Positions 1 through 9,389 of a stretch of 64,000 nucleotides of DNA are shown here, one piece after another. The DNA is from DRKI01 sp011051875 (GTDB taxonomy: Bacteria > Desulfobacterota > Desulfobulbia > Desulfobulbales > Desulfobulbaceae), in assembly GCA_026990385.1 (NCBI GenBank), contig JALXDL010000031.1:12460-76459 (forward strand). The letters run 5' to 3'. The notes beneath the pieces are model-generated. The model worked only from the letters and a program-made list of their open reading frames with translations, had not been told where the DNA came from and did no database searches. Position 1 is the first letter of the stretch; each line of letters starts with the position of its first letter. The position numbers and the translations under genes were made by a program.

Positions 1-1489
1 CCGGAGACGGCTGCTCCTGGCCCGCGACCGGATCGGCATCAAGCCGCTCTATTACACCTTTGCCGGCGGCCGGCTGCTCTTTGCCTCCGAGATCAAGTCC
101 ATTCTGGCCGATCCGCAGGTGGAACGGCGGGTCGACTACCAGGCCCTCTACGATTATTTGGGCTTCGAGTTCGTGCCCGCGCCCCGGACCATGTTCGACG
201 GAATCAGGAAGTTGCCGGCCGGGCACCTGCTGGTCTTCGAGGACGGCCGCGTCGATGTCCGCCGGTACTGGGATCTCCGCTTCACCGGCCACGGTCCGCT
301 GCCGACGATGGACGAGGCGGTGGAGGAGCTGCGCAGCCAGCTCGACGCGGCGGTCAGGAGCCACCTGGTCTCGGACGTGCCCCTGGGCGTCTTTCTCTCC
401 GGCGGCCTGGATTCGAGCTGCCTGGTGGCCCTGATGCGGCGGCACATCAACGGCCCCCTGCGGACCTTTACCATCGGCTACGAGGACAAGACCTTCTCCG
501 AGCTCGATTATGCCGAGATCGTGGCCCGCCACTGCGAAACCGAGCACCACGTGCTCATGCTCGACCAGCTCAATGCCGACTACGTGGAAAAGACCCTCTG
601 GCACCTGGACGAGCCCATGACCGACCTCTCCACCGTGCCCCTCTACCTGCTCTGCAAGCAGGCGCGGGAGTATGTCACGGTCTGCCTGTCCGGCGAGGGC
701 GCGGACGAGTCCTTTGCCGGTTATGACCGGTTCAAGGCCAGCCGCCTCAACCGCTGGTTCAGTTTGGTACCGGCTCCCCTGCGCAGGCAGGTGGTCGGCC
801 GGCTCGCCGCCATGCTGCCGGACCGGCCCCAGAAAAAGGGCGCCATCAACATGTTCAAGCGGTTCGTCGAGGGCGCCAACCTGGACCCGGCCGGCCAGCA
901 CCTGCGCTGGCAGTACTTCCTGAACCAGGACCTGGAACAGCATCTCTTCTCCGCCGGTTTCAGGGAGCGGATCAGCATGGACCCCTTCCGCCGGATCCGC
1001 GAACTGGCGGCCCGCTGCGACGCCACCGACCAGGTCAACCGCGAGATCTACCTGGATATGCGCTTCATGATGACCGACTCGGTGCTCATGAAGGTGGACC
1101 GGATGTCCATGGCCTCGTCCCTGGAGATCCGCGTGCCCCTGCTCGACCACGTTGTGGTCGAGTTCCTGGCCTCGCTGCCCGGCTCCTGGAAGCTGCACGG
1201 CATGACCACCAAGTACATCTTTCGCAAGGCCCTGGAGGGGCTGTTGCCGGAGAAGATCGTTCATCGCGGCAAGCAGGGCTACAGCCTGCCGGTCAAACAC
1301 CTGCTGCGCGGCGAACTCAAACAGTATATGATAGAGCGGCTGCACGATTCCGCGGTCCTGGCCGAGACCATGAACATGGACCAGGTCGATCGGTTGATCG
1401 AGGAACACTGCAGCATGAAACATAATCACAATCACATCCTGTGGGCCCTGCTCAACGTGGCTATCTGGCACGACAGGTTTTTTGACTGA
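1..1489 (+). CDS. asnB: Asparagine synthase (glutamine-hydrolysing) family amidotransferase, 5' partial
   Basis: The reading frame is open from base 2 of the window, so the N-terminus, including the expected catalytic Cys2 of the glutaminase domain, lies outside. What remains begins with the end of the glutaminase domain (ARDRIGIKPLYY, FASEIKSIL) and continues through the whole synthetase domain. The ATP-pyrophosphatase loop SGGLDSS is encoded near 394-414, and SGEGADESFAGY follows near 690-725. The C-terminal LEIRVPLLDH and GKQGYSLP segments are typical of AsnB. The family transfers glutamine amide nitrogen to an activated carboxylate. In polysaccharide clusters such proteins often amidate sugar acids rather than make asparagine, and the five sugar and lipid genes directly downstream favour that role here by context only. 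It ends 14 nt before the next gene and is probably co-transcribed with it. Confidence 0.9.
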   Translation, partial: RRRLLLARDRIGIKPLYYTFAGGRLLFASEIKSILADPQVERRVDYQALYDYLGFEFVPAPRTMFDGIRKLPAGHLLVFEDGRVDVRRYWDLRFTGHGPLPTMDEAVEELRSQLDAAVRSHLVSDVPLGVFLSGGLDSSCLVALMRRHINGPLRTFTIGYEDKTFSELDYAEIVARHCETEHHVLMLDQLNADYVEKTLWHLDEPMTDLSTVPLYLLCKQAREYVTVCLSGEGADESFAGYDRFKASRLNRWFSLVPAPLRRQVVGRLAAMLPDRPQKKGAINMFKRFVEGANLDPAGQHLRWQYFLNQDLEQHLFSAGFRERISMDPFRRIRELAARCDATDQVNREIYLDMRFMMTDSVLMKVDRMSMASSLEIRVPLLDHVVVEFLASLPGSWKLHGMTTKYIFRKALEGLLPEKIVHRGKQGYSLPVKHLLRGELKQYMIERLHDSAVLAETMNMDQVDRLIEEHCSMKHNHNHILWALLNVAIWHDRFFD

Positions 1490-1503
1490 AAGAGAGTGAG
1501 AAT

Positions 1504-2487
1504 ATGAAGATACTTGTTACCGGCGGCACCGGTTTCACGGGCAAGGCCCTGGTGCGGCGCCTGCTCGACGAGGGCCACCAGGTGGTGGCCCTGGACTACC
1601 AGGAGGGACTGAAGACCGAGGAGCTGCGCCAGTGGGGCGCCGAGGTGGTGATCGGCACGGTCACCGACCGGGAGGTAGTCAGGCGGTGCATGGAGGGAGT
1701 GGAGGTGGTCCATCACCTGGCAGCCGCCTTCCGCGAACTGGACGTGCCCAATTCCTATTATGACGAGGTCAACATCGGCGGCACCCGTATCTGCCTGGAA
1801 GAGGCGAAAAAGGCAGGAGTCAGGAAGTTCATCTACTGCTCAACCTGCGGCGTGCACGGCAACGTGGACAATCCGCCCGCCGACGAGAACGCCCCCATCA
1901 ACGCGGCCGACTACTACCAGCAGACCAAGTACCGGGCCGAGCCGGAGGTCCTCGAGTTTCACCGCAACGGCCTGCCCTCGGTGATCCTGCGGCCGGCCGC
2001 CATCTACGGCCCCGGCGACCCGGAGCGGTTTTTCATGATATTCAAGCGGGTGAGCAAGGGCGTCTTTCCCATGTTCGGTTCCGGCAGGACCCTCTACCAT
2101 CCGCTCTACATCGACCACCTGGTGGACGCCTTTCTCCTGGTCCAGGAGGAGGGCGTGGGCGATGGCCAGGCCTATCTCATCGCCGACGAGGAGTACGTGT
2201 CCATCGAGGACCTGGTACGGCGCACGGCCCGGGCCCTGGGCGTGGATGTGAAGATCCCCCACTATCCCATCCTGCCCCTGATCATTGCCGGGCATGTCTG
2301 CGAGAAGGTCTGCAAGCCGTTCAAGATCAAACCGCCCATCTTTCCGCGCCGGGTGGACTGGTTCCGCCAGAACCGGGCCTTTGACATCGGCAAGGCCAGG
2401 CGCGAACTGGGCTATACGCCCAATATCTCGCTGGACGAGGGGTTGAAACGGACTGCTGACTGGTACCGGGCCGAGGGATATCTCTAG
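1504..2487 (+). CDS. NAD(P)-dependent sugar epimerase/dehydratase-like extended SDR
   Basis: This 327-residue extended short-chain dehydrogenase starts with ATG after a GAGAGTGAG stretch. The Rossmann glycine motif is GGTGFTG at residues 7-13. The catalytic tyrosine/lysine pair is in YQQTK near residues 139-143, with the upstream serine in YCSTCGVHG. The segment PAAIYGPGDPERF is typical of NAD-epimerase and 3-beta-HSD-like members acting on nucleotide sugars or lipid-linked sugars. No residue visible to me fixes the substrate. It follows the amidotransferase by 14 nt and precedes an acyltransferase, so it likely tailors a sugar nucleotide or lipid-linked glycan in the same pathway. Confidence 0.8.
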   Translation: MKILVTGGTGFTGKALVRRLLDEGHQVVALDYQEGLKTEELRQWGAEVVIGTVTDREVVRRCMEGVEVVHHLAAAFRELDVPNSYYDEVNIGGTRICLEEAKKAGVRKFIYCSTCGVHGNVDNPPADENAPINAADYYQQTKYRAEPEVLEFHRNGLPSVILRPAAIYGPGDPERFFMIFKRVSKGVFPMFGSGRTLYHPLYIDHLVDAFLLVQEEGVGDGQAYLIADEEYVSIEDLVRRTARALGVDVKIPHYPILPLIIAGHVCEKVCKPFKIKPPIFPRRVDWFRQNRAFDIGKARRELGYTPNISLDEGLKRTADWYRAEGYL

Positions 2488-2500
2488 TCTTGGATTGTTG

Positions 2501-3235
2501 ATGAAAAAAACGCATGCCGCCGTCACCGGCCGGGGCTCTGCCCTGAAAAAATACCAGGACGTGGTCGTGGGCAGCCGTGGTCCGGTCGACCTGCTCTACT
2601 TCGAGTGGTGCATGCTCCTGTCCGTGGTACCGGGCGCGGCCGGTATGCTTCTGCGCAAACTGTTCTGGCCGCGGCTGTTCGGCTCCTGCGGCCGGGGTTG
2701 CATGTTCGGCGCCGGCATCGTCCTCCGCCATCCCGGCCGCATCCGGCTCGGCCGCAACGTGATCGTCAGCGAGGGCTGCGTGCTCGATGCCCGCCATACA
2801 ATCGAGGATGTCATCGTGCTCGGCGACAACGTGATCCTCTCCAACAACGTCATGCTCTCGTGCAAGAACGGCACCATCCGTATCGGCGACAACGTGGGAC
2901 TCAATGCCCAGACCATTATCCAGTCCACCAGCGAATGCCCGGTGGAGATCGGGGCTGACTGCGTCATCGGCCAGCGCTGTTTCATCATCGGCGGCGGTTC
3001 CTACAATACCGACCGCCTGGATGTGCCGATCCGCACCCAGGGGATCCGGCCCGACGCCGGTGTCCGCCTGGAAGAGGATGTCTGGCTGGGCGGCAACGTC
3101 ACCGTGCTCGGCGGTGTGACCATGGGACGTTCGAGCATTGCCGCGGCCGGGGCCGTCCTCACCCGGTCCGTGGGACCGCGCACCGTGAGCATGGGTGTGC
3201 CGGCCCGGGTGGTCCGGGAGCGGACAGGCCAATGA
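2501..3235 (+). CDS. Left-handed beta-helix (hexapeptide repeat) acyltransferase
   Basis: This protein of about 244 residues has a short hydrophobic or amphipathic N-terminal part followed by many imperfect hexapeptide turns (for example IRLGRN, IRIGDN, VEIGAD). The C-terminal VSMGVPARVVRE is the usual end of serine/sugar O-acetyltransferases of the LbH fold. The likely reaction is transfer of an acetyl or other acyl group from CoA to a sugar hydroxyl or amine at the cytoplasmic membrane face; the acceptor is unknown. I chose the ATG at 2501 over a TTG six bases earlier. The ribosome-binding site is weak. Its stop overlaps the next start in an ATGA, indicating translational coupling with the flippase-like gene downstream. 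Confidence 0.8.
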   Translation: MKKTHAAVTGRGSALKKYQDVVVGSRGPVDLLYFEWCMLLSVVPGAAGMLLRKLFWPRLFGSCGRGCMFGAGIVLRHPGRIRLGRNVIVSEGCVLDARHTIEDVIVLGDNVILSNNVMLSCKNGTIRIGDNVGLNAQTIIQSTSECPVEIGADCVIGQRCFIIGGGSYNTDRLDVPIRTQGIRPDAGVRLEEDVWLGGNVTVLGGVTMGRSSIAAAGAVLTRSVGPRTVSMGVPARVVRERTGQ

Positions 3236-4218
3236 CCAGGAAGGCGGGGCTGACAATCATCAAGCTGCTGGTCAGCACCGGTCTGCTCGTCCTGCTCTAC
3301 CGCAAGACCCCCCTGGAGGGGCTGCTGGCGCTGCTGGCCGACATCGACTGGCGCTATCTTCTGCCCATTGCCCTGCTGCTCTTTGTCAACACCGTGCTCT
3401 CGGCCTGGAAGTGGAAGATCCTCCTTCGCCGTGACCAGGTGGAGATCCCGCTGCCCACCCTCATTGCCACCTACCTGATCGGCAGTTTCTACAACCTGTT
3501 TCTGCCCTCCAATATCGGCGGCGACTCCTACCGCATCTATGATATCGCCCGCAAGTCGAGGCAGACCATGCGCTCGGCCGTGTCGGTCCTTGCCGACCGG
3601 TTCTCCGGCTTCCTGGCCCTGGTTACCCTGGGCCTGGTCTCGTCGGTGTTTGTCGCCCTGCGCCTGCACCACTGGGCCTTTTTCCTCGGGCCGCTGCTGA
3701 TCTTCCTTGCCCTGGTGGCGCTTCTGGCGGTCCTGCACTGCCAGACCCCGGTCCGCCGTTTTCTGGCCGTGACCCGTCTGGACCGTTTCCCAGCCCTTGC
3801 ACGCCTTGCCGACAGGTTCTTTCTCTCCTGGCAGAAATTTTCGGATCCGGGACTGCTCCTGCAGGTGATGCTGATCTCGTTTGCCTTCCAGTTCTCGGTG
3901 ATCTGCGTTGTCTACCTGCTGGCGCTTTCCCTGCATGCCCGGGTCCCGTTTTTCTATTTTGCCGCCTTTGTTCCGCTCATCACCCTGATGGAGGCCCTGC
4001 CCATCTCCATCTACGGCATCGGCATCCGCGACGCCGGCTATGTCTTCTTCTTTGGCCAGGCAGGGCTGTCCGACCTGCAGACCCGTTCCCTGGCCCTGCT
4101 TTTCCTGGGCCTTACGGTCTGCTATTCCCTGGTCGGCGGCCTTATCCACCTGTGGCGCGCCCTTGGGCCGGATGAGCGGCACAGCCGGCCAGGTCAGAGC
4201 GAGGTCGATGCGCCATGA
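3232..4218 (+). CDS. Lysylphosphatidylglycerol synthase TM-domain (UPF0104-like) membrane protein
   Basis: This 328-residue integral membrane protein has roughly eight hydrophobic segments. It carries the family hallmarks NTVLSAWKWKILLR near the second segment, YLIGSFYNLFLPSNIGGDSYR in the middle, and the C-terminal ISIYGIGIRDAGYVFFF. These belong to the LPG_synthase_TM (MprF/AglD-type) domain, known in MprF for lipid flipping and in archaea for polyprenyl-linked glycan work. The soluble aminoacyl-transferase half of MprF is absent. It starts by ATGA overlap with the acyltransferase and ends by ATGA overlap with a second member of the same family, so the three genes are translationally coupled. 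A role in translocating or handling a lipid-linked sugar is inferred. Confidence 0.82.
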   Translation: MTRKAGLTIIKLLVSTGLLVLLYRKTPLEGLLALLADIDWRYLLPIALLLFVNTVLSAWKWKILLRRDQVEIPLPTLIATYLIGSFYNLFLPSNIGGDSYRIYDIARKSRQTMRSAVSVLADRFSGFLALVTLGLVSSVFVALRLHHWAFFLGPLLIFLALVALLAVLHCQTPVRRFLAVTRLDRFPALARLADRFFLSWQKFSDPGLLLQVMLISFAFQFSVICVVYLLALSLHARVPFFYFAAFVPLITLMEALPISIYGIGIRDAGYVFFFGQAGLSDLQTRSLALLFLGLTVCYSLVGGLIHLWRALGPDERHSRPGQSEVDAP

Positions 4219-6317
4219 ACCGATTCTCCTTGTTCAACCGCCGTTTTTTCCTCAGGCTGCTGCTTTCGCTCACCGTCTCCCTGCTGGTGCTGGGGGCGCT
4301 GGTCAGCGCCTTCACCGGCCAGGCCGCCTCTGCCCTCTGGCCGCGCCTGCTCTCCGTGCTCTCGGCCACCTCGCTCCTCTACGTGGGCCTCTACGCGCTG
4401 ACCGGCCTGCTCCAGGCCTGGCTGCGCGGCCTGCGCTACGGTGTGATCCTACGTTCCACCGAGCCGTCGGTACCGGGGAATTGGCATCTCTTCCTGGTCT
4501 CCATGAGCCGCAACATGTTCGTCGATATGCTGCCGGCCCGTCTGGGTGAGCTGAGCTATATCGCCATGCTCAACCGGGGCTGCCGGGTTGCCGCCGACGC
4601 CTGTCTCTCCTCGCTGGCCATCAGCTTTGTCTTTGACCTGGTGGCCCTGGCCGTGCTCCTGCTCCTGCTGATCATGGGGCAACTGGTCCTGGGCGGACTG
4701 CAGACATGGCTCATCGGTTCCTTTCTCATGGTGGCGTTTCTCTGCCTGCTCCTGCTGGTCCTGCTCTTTCCGGTGGCAATTCGGATCGGGCGCTTTCTGC
4801 GGCAGAGCGGCGCCGAGAACCTGCGACTCATCGGCCGTGCCGCCGCCTTCCTGGAGGCCACTGCCACGACCCTGGCCAGGACGCGGCAGGCCGGGATCTT
4901 TGGGCCGGTCCTGCTTCTTTCCCTGGGAGTGCGCCTGGTCAAGTACCTGGGGCTCTATGTCCTGTTCCTGGCCGTGGTCTCGCCCTCCTTTGTCGGTATC
5001 GATACCCGGCCGGCACCGGTGCTGGCCACCCTCATCAGCGCCGAGGCCGGGGCCGCCCTGCCGGTTCCCGCCTTTATGAGTTTCGGCACCTACGAGGCCG
5101 GCGGCACCCTGGCCATGGTCGTTCTGGGCGCGGAAAAGGGCGCTTCCCTCCTGATCATGCTCGCCCTGCACCTCTGGAGCCAGCTGATGGACTATTCCCT
5201 TGGTATTGCGGCCTTTGTTCTCTTTGTCTTTTCCGCAGGCCGCGGCCGGCGGGAGACAATGGGAAAGGGGGGTGGCGGCAGGAGATCCGTGCTGCCGGCG
5301 CTCCTGCTCCTGCTCCTGCTTGCGGCCGCGGCCTATGGTTTTTTCGAGTTCAGGAAGGTGAAAAAGCTGGGCATGCTGCCGCCGCCGTCCAATGTGCAGG
5401 GACGGTTACTCCCGGCCACGGCCCGGGAGCGGGATCCGCTCCTGGCCTCGCTGCAGGGTTTCATTGTCTGGAGTTCCAACCGCTACGGCAACCATGACAT
5501 CTTCATGTTTACCTTGCCGCAGAAAAAGCTGGTCCGGCTGACTGACAATCCCCATACCGAGTACTTTCCGCGCATCTCGCCGGACGGGACCAGGATCGTC
5601 TTCTGCCGTTCCCGGGAGCCCCGGGTGTCGCAGCGCAATTACTATGCCTGGGATGTCTTCCTGCTCGATATCGCCACCGGCAAAGAGCAGCTCGTTGCCA
5701 GGAACGCCAATTCCCCCACCTGGTCCGCGGACGGAAAGAGGGTCTATTTCCAGAGAAACGGCAACACCTTTGTCCGCCATGATCTTGCCACTGGCCGGGA
5801 GGAGGTTGTCTATGCCACCGGAACCAATCTTCCCCTGGCCGGTTCGGTCCTGCTGGAGACCCCATCCTGGAGTGACCGGCGCCGCCAGATGGCGGTCACC
5901 CTGCGTGGCAGCAAGCGAATGACCGCGGTGGTCGGACCGGGCAGCACCATACGGCAGGTGGGCGGCGGCTGCCAGCTCGCCTGGGCGCCTGACTCCAGGT
6001 TTCTCTATTTCGTGGACCACGGGGGTCGCGGCAGGAACGCCATCTTCCGGGTCGATCCCGAAACATTGCGGTCCACCCTCTGGTTCGATGCCGAGGAGCC
6101 CTACAGCCACGAATACTTTCCCCGGCTGGCCAATACCGGTGACTTTATGGTATATGGTGCCAGCACCGGCGGTCATGAGCACGACCGCGCCGACTACGAG
6201 ATCTTTCTCTGGCCCGTGGGAAAGCCGGCTGGGGCAGCCGTGCGGATCAGCTATTTCACCGGCAACGACTGCTGGCCCGATATCTATCTCACCGGATCAT
6301 CGCCGCGGCGGCATTGA
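4215..6317 (+). CDS. LPG-synthase-TM domain fused to a C-terminal TolB-like beta-propeller
   Basis: This 700-residue protein has two parts. Residues 1 to about 345 repeat the multi-pass fold of the preceding gene, with RLGELSYIAML and GAALPVPAFMSFGTYEAGG as family landmarks. A further hydrophobic segment around residues 355-375 leads into a soluble region from about residue 400 to the end. That region contains WSSNRYGNHDIF, TDNPHTEYFPRISPDGTRI and SPTWSADGKRVYF, characteristic of WD40-like/PD40 (TolB-type) propeller blades. The propeller most likely lies outside the cytoplasmic membrane. The gene starts inside the stop of the preceding one. I know of no named protein with exactly this arrangement, so the combined function is not assigned. 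Confidence 0.8.
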   Translation: MNRFSLFNRRFFLRLLLSLTVSLLVLGALVSAFTGQAASALWPRLLSVLSATSLLYVGLYALTGLLQAWLRGLRYGVILRSTEPSVPGNWHLFLVSMSRNMFVDMLPARLGELSYIAMLNRGCRVAADACLSSLAISFVFDLVALAVLLLLLIMGQLVLGGLQTWLIGSFLMVAFLCLLLLVLLFPVAIRIGRFLRQSGAENLRLIGRAAAFLEATATTLARTRQAGIFGPVLLLSLGVRLVKYLGLYVLFLAVVSPSFVGIDTRPAPVLATLISAEAGAALPVPAFMSFGTYEAGGTLAMVVLGAEKGASLLIMLALHLWSQLMDYSLGIAAFVLFVFSAGRGRRETMGKGGGGRRSVLPALLLLLLLAAAAYGFFEFRKVKKLGMLPPPSNVQGRLLPATARERDPLLASLQGFIVWSSNRYGNHDIFMFTLPQKKLVRLTDNPHTEYFPRISPDGTRIVFCRSREPRVSQRNYYAWDVFLLDIATGKEQLVARNANSPTWSADGKRVYFQRNGNTFVRHDLATGREEVVYATGTNLPLAGSVLLETPSWSDRRRQMAVTLRGSKRMTAVVGPGSTIRQVGGGCQLAWAPDSRFLYFVDHGGRGRNAIFRVDPETLRSTLWFDAEEPYSHEYFPRLANTGDFMVYGASTGGHEHDRADYEIFLWPVGKPAGAAVRISYFTGNDCWPDIYLTGSSPRRH

Positions 6318-6362
6318 TCCGGTTCACCGGGATTTTTTTTCGTTTCTTAGGAGTGTTGCGTG

Positions 6363-7355
6363 ATGCCCAGTAAGTGCAGTGGGATGGAGGTGGAGCTCTC
6401 CGTCGTCATCCCCATATACAATGAAGAGGAAAACGTGCAGGCCCTTTACGAGGAACTGAAAGAGGTGCTCGAGAGCATTGGCCGCTCCTGGGAGGTGATC
6501 TTTGTCGACGACGGCTCCAGCGACCGCAGCCTGGAGCTGCTGGAAGGCATCGCCAGGAAAGACGATCACGTGGTAGTGGTCAGCTTTCGCAGGAACTTCG
6601 GCCAGACCGCGGCCATGGCCGCCGGTTTCGACTATGCCTGCGGCGAGATCATCATCACCATGGACGGGGACCTGCAGAACGATCCCCACGACATCCCGAA
6701 GTTCCTGGAAAAGATGGACGAGGGCTACGACCTGGTCTCCGGCTGGCGCTACGATCGGCAGGACGCCTTCATCAGCCGCAAGCTGCCCTCCATGATCGCC
6801 AACCGCATCATCTCCACGGTCACCGGTGTCCACCTGCACGACTACGGCTGCACCCTCAAGACCTTCCGCAAGGAGATCACCCGCGGCATCCGCCTCTACG
6901 GCGAGATGCACCGCTTCATCCCGGCCATTGCCTCGGGCATGGGCAGCCGCATCGCCGAGGTCAAGGTCAATCACCGGCCGCGCCGTTTCGGGACCTCCAA
7001 GTATGGCATCTCCCGAACCATCCGGGTCATTCTCGACCTCATGACGGTCAAGTTCCTGCTCAGCTACGCCACCCGGCCCATCCAGGTCTTTGGCCTGCTC
7101 GGGGTCATCTGCGGGGCGCTCGGCTTTGTCATCGCCCTGGTCATGACCATCCAGCGCCAGTTCTTCGGCATCCCCCTGGGCAACCGGCCGCTCCTGCTCC
7201 TGGCCGTGCTGCTCATCTTTATGGGCATGCAGTTCATCTCCATGGGCCTCATCGCCGAACTCCAGGCCCGCACCTACCACGAGGCCCAGGACAAGCCCAT
7301 TTACACGGTGCGCAAGCTCCTGCGTCACGGCACGGAAGAGCCGGCGCCTTCATAG
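6363..7355 (+). CDS. DPM1/ArnC-like family 2 glycosyltransferase with two C-terminal TM segments
   Basis: The first 240 residues form a GT-A glycosyltransferase domain: VVIPIYNEEENV at the nucleotide-binding strand, FVDDGSSD, then MDGDLQNDP as the metal-binding DxD region. Two hydrophobic helices (about residues 240-260 and 275-300) follow. This is the layout of polyprenyl-phosphate sugar synthases such as ArnC, GtrB and YkcC, which move a sugar from a nucleotide donor to undecaprenyl phosphate on the inner face. The sugar cannot be read from the sequence. An AGGAG ribosome-binding site at 6349-6353 serves either ATG 6363 or the in-frame GTG at 6360. It is the last plus-strand gene of the left operon. 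Confidence 0.88.
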   Translation: MPSKCSGMEVELSVVIPIYNEEENVQALYEELKEVLESIGRSWEVIFVDDGSSDRSLELLEGIARKDDHVVVVSFRRNFGQTAAMAAGFDYACGEIIITMDGDLQNDPHDIPKFLEKMDEGYDLVSGWRYDRQDAFISRKLPSMIANRIISTVTGVHLHDYGCTLKTFRKEITRGIRLYGEMHRFIPAIASGMGSRIAEVKVNHRPRRFGTSKYGISRTIRVILDLMTVKFLLSYATRPIQVFGLLGVICGALGFVIALVMTIQRQFFGIPLGNRPLLLLAVLLIFMGMQFISMGLIAELQARTYHEAQDKPIYTVRKLLRHGTEEPAPS

Positions 7356-7372
7356 GTAGATAGTAATTTTAT

Positions 7373-7393
7373 TCGCTTAAAAAAAGCGATTTT
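7373..7393 (+). terminator. Weak intrinsic terminator candidate after the left operon
   Basis: TCGCTT (7373-7378) and AAGCGA (7384-7389) can form a 6-bp stem with an A-rich loop, followed by four T. It lies 18 nt beyond the glycosyltransferase stop, between convergent genes. The stem is short, so termination strength is doubtful. Confidence 0.4.
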
Positions 7394-7518
7394 CATTTGT
7401 ATCAAGATGCGGGCCTTGTGGTGTTCCAATGTAGTATGCCTGCGTGGCACCCTAACCAGGGCGAAGCAGATCGGGGCAGGATGGAAATTCCGGCAGTTTT
7501 CACTTTTTCGTAACATTA

Positions 7519-8994
7519 TCAGTCAGGTTCATGAGTGGCCGCTTTCCCGGGCAGGGTGGTCAAGGCGGACCTTTCCGGCGTACTGGAATTCCGACTGCCC
7601 GGACCCGATGCTGGTTGCGGGCTGCCTTGTCGGGGCGCGGGCAGCAACAGAAAATAGAGTAACAGGCCGGCTGGATAGAGCTGGACAAAGAGCCGTTCCT
7701 GGGCGGTATGCAGGTGCCAGGCAAGATCGTGCGGTGTGAGAATAAAAACACCGAAGTAGCCGGCCAGCATGAGGAGCAGGAGCAGGAAGAGCCAGCGCAA
7801 TTCACCTGTGAGCCTGTTCCAGTGGAAACCGCATACAAGGGCATAAGCCAGCAGGAGAACGTTCAGACTGACCGTTGGCCAGTAGCTGAAGCCGTACAGG
7901 ACCGTGGCGTATGCCCTGGCCACCTGGAGGTAGCGGTGGGGATCGGTGAGCTTGGCAATGATCTCCGACGGTGAGCGGGATGCCCACAGGTCGTTGGCTG
8001 GAGCAAGTCCCAGTTTGAAATAGAGAATGACTGCCATGACCGGAAGAAGTCCGACGACAAACCATTTCATGGTCCGGAAGTAGTTGCGAAGATCTTGTCC
8101 TGGCACCAGCAGGCGGCAGAAGAGTACAACCGGGATGAACAACAGCCCTTCGTTTTTGGTCCATCCTGCCAGTGCGGCCATCAGTCCGGCAAGCAGCAGG
8201 TAACAGCGGTTCTGACCTGCGATTTGGTCTGAGAGGAGAAGAAGGACGATGGTGGCCAGGAAATAGAGGGAAAGAGGTGTGTCGGCAACCTGGTCCGCGC
8301 CGATGTACAGGAAGAAGGGGGTGCCCATCAGGCAGATGGCCGCAACGAGCCCCCGGGCAGGCATGTTGCGGTTCTGGAAATAGCCTGCCAGCAGTCCGGC
8401 AGGCGCAAAGGTAAACAAGAGAGCAATGGCTGCCGGTGCAAGCACGGTTTCCCGGCTTGCCATAACCCAGGCCATGGCGACATTGAGAGGAATCAGCAAA
8501 GGATAATCGGCATGAATTATCAACGGGTTGAGGATCGTTGACCATTGGTCGGTACTGCGAAACAGAAAGCGGGCCCGCAGGTTCCATATCATCCAACTGT
8601 CCCAGCGGCCATGCGGTTTGGCCATGGTGATAAGGACGAAGAGCAGCACGGTCAAGATCAGCAAGAGCCCGGTGATTCCGACCAGCAGGTGGTACCACTT
8701 GGGTCTGCCATGTATCCGATGGTCTGTTGGAGACGTACCATCACCCTTGGTGGCTTGCAGCCAAAACAGGGTCAGGATCACGAGAATCAGGGCTTCCACC
8801 AGCAGTAGCCATCTCGACCAGTCATGTGCCAGGAGAAGTGATAATAGTCCGAGAATCGACGAGATGCCTGCGCCAAGCCCCCAGCCTAAAGAAAGAGTGA
8901 AAAGATGGCGCCCCTGGTGGGAACCCAGGAGCAATCGGACGGAAAGCGTTCCTATCGTGGCGATAACAGCAAGATGCAGGTAGAAATAGGCCAT
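7519..8994 (-). CDS. GT-C type multi-pass membrane glycosyltransferase-like protein
   Basis: This 491-residue very hydrophobic protein has about eleven membrane segments. The loop GRWDSWMIWNLRARFLF near residue 130 and HADYPLLIP near residue 160 resemble the acidic first-loop motifs of GT39/ArnT-like GT-C transferases, which use polyprenyl-phosphate sugars at the periplasmic face. A hydrophilic Ser/Pro/Arg-rich tail of about 40 residues ends the protein. The ATG at 8994 has a CGGAG sequence just upstream, and the gene overlaps the end of the preceding small gene by about 43 nt. Donor and acceptor are unknown. It is the last gene of the long minus-strand block. Confidence 0.75.
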   Translation of the reverse strand: MAYFYLHLAVIATIGTLSVRLLLGSHQGRHLFTLSLGWGLGAGISSILGLLSLLLAHDWSRWLLLVEALILVILTLFWLQATKGDGTSPTDHRIHGRPKWYHLLVGITGLLLILTVLLFVLITMAKPHGRWDSWMIWNLRARFLFRSTDQWSTILNPLIIHADYPLLIPLNVAMAWVMASRETVLAPAAIALLFTFAPAGLLAGYFQNRNMPARGLVAAICLMGTPFFLYIGADQVADTPLSLYFLATIVLLLLSDQIAGQNRCYLLLAGLMAALAGWTKNEGLLFIPVVLFCRLLVPGQDLRNYFRTMKWFVVGLLPVMAVILYFKLGLAPANDLWASRSPSEIIAKLTDPHRYLQVARAYATVLYGFSYWPTVSLNVLLLAYALVCGFHWNRLTGELRWLFLLLLLMLAGYFGVFILTPHDLAWHLHTAQERLFVQLYPAGLLLYFLLLPAPRQGSPQPASGPGSRNSSTPERSALTTLPGKAATHEPD

Positions 8995-9389
8995 GATGGC
9001 TCCGGAGAGAGCAGAGCAACTCCATTATGGAGATTCTTGATGATGTGATAAGGCCTGCCGTCTATCCTTTTCGGGCGGGTTCTGTCCCGGGAAAAGTTGG
9101 CCACGATCAGCCGATGTTTACCGCCGCGGTCGAGGATAACCGGGGCAAGAACGTATTGGGCACGGAGGAAATGTTCATTGCCGGTATCCGATGCGTAGCC
9201 GACAATCCCAACATCGGGCAACCAGGTTTGCAGCGGACTCAACCGCTGCTCGTAACAAACACCGAGTTCCCGGAGCCGTTTCGGAAAAAGCTGGCGGACA
9301 TGGTTGACCAGTACCCCCTGCGAATAAAAAATGTAGCAGACCAGAAGCAGAACTGCGAAGACCGGAGATGCGGCTTTTTTATCTTGCAT
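8952..9389 (-). CDS. Small membrane-anchored protein of unknown function
   Basis: This protein of about 145 residues has one N-terminal hydrophobic helix (PVFAVLLLVCYIFYSQGVLV) and a predicted extracytoplasmic domain of about 110 residues. That domain contains LRAQYVLAPVILD and FSRDRTRPKRI. I do not recognise a named family. Its 43-nt overlap with the downstream GT-C-like gene suggests the two are translated and probably act together, the small protein perhaps as a periplasmic accessory. The ATG at 9389 was preferred over a TTG 15 nt upstream; neither has a convincing ribosome-binding site, so the start is uncertain. Confidence 0.6.
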   Translation of the reverse strand: MQDKKAASPVFAVLLLVCYIFYSQGVLVNHVRQLFPKRLRELGVCYEQRLSPLQTWLPDVGIVGYASDTGNEHFLRAQYVLAPVILDRGGKHRLIVANFSRDRTRPKRIDGRPYHIIKNLHNGVALLSPEPSWPISTCILLLSPR

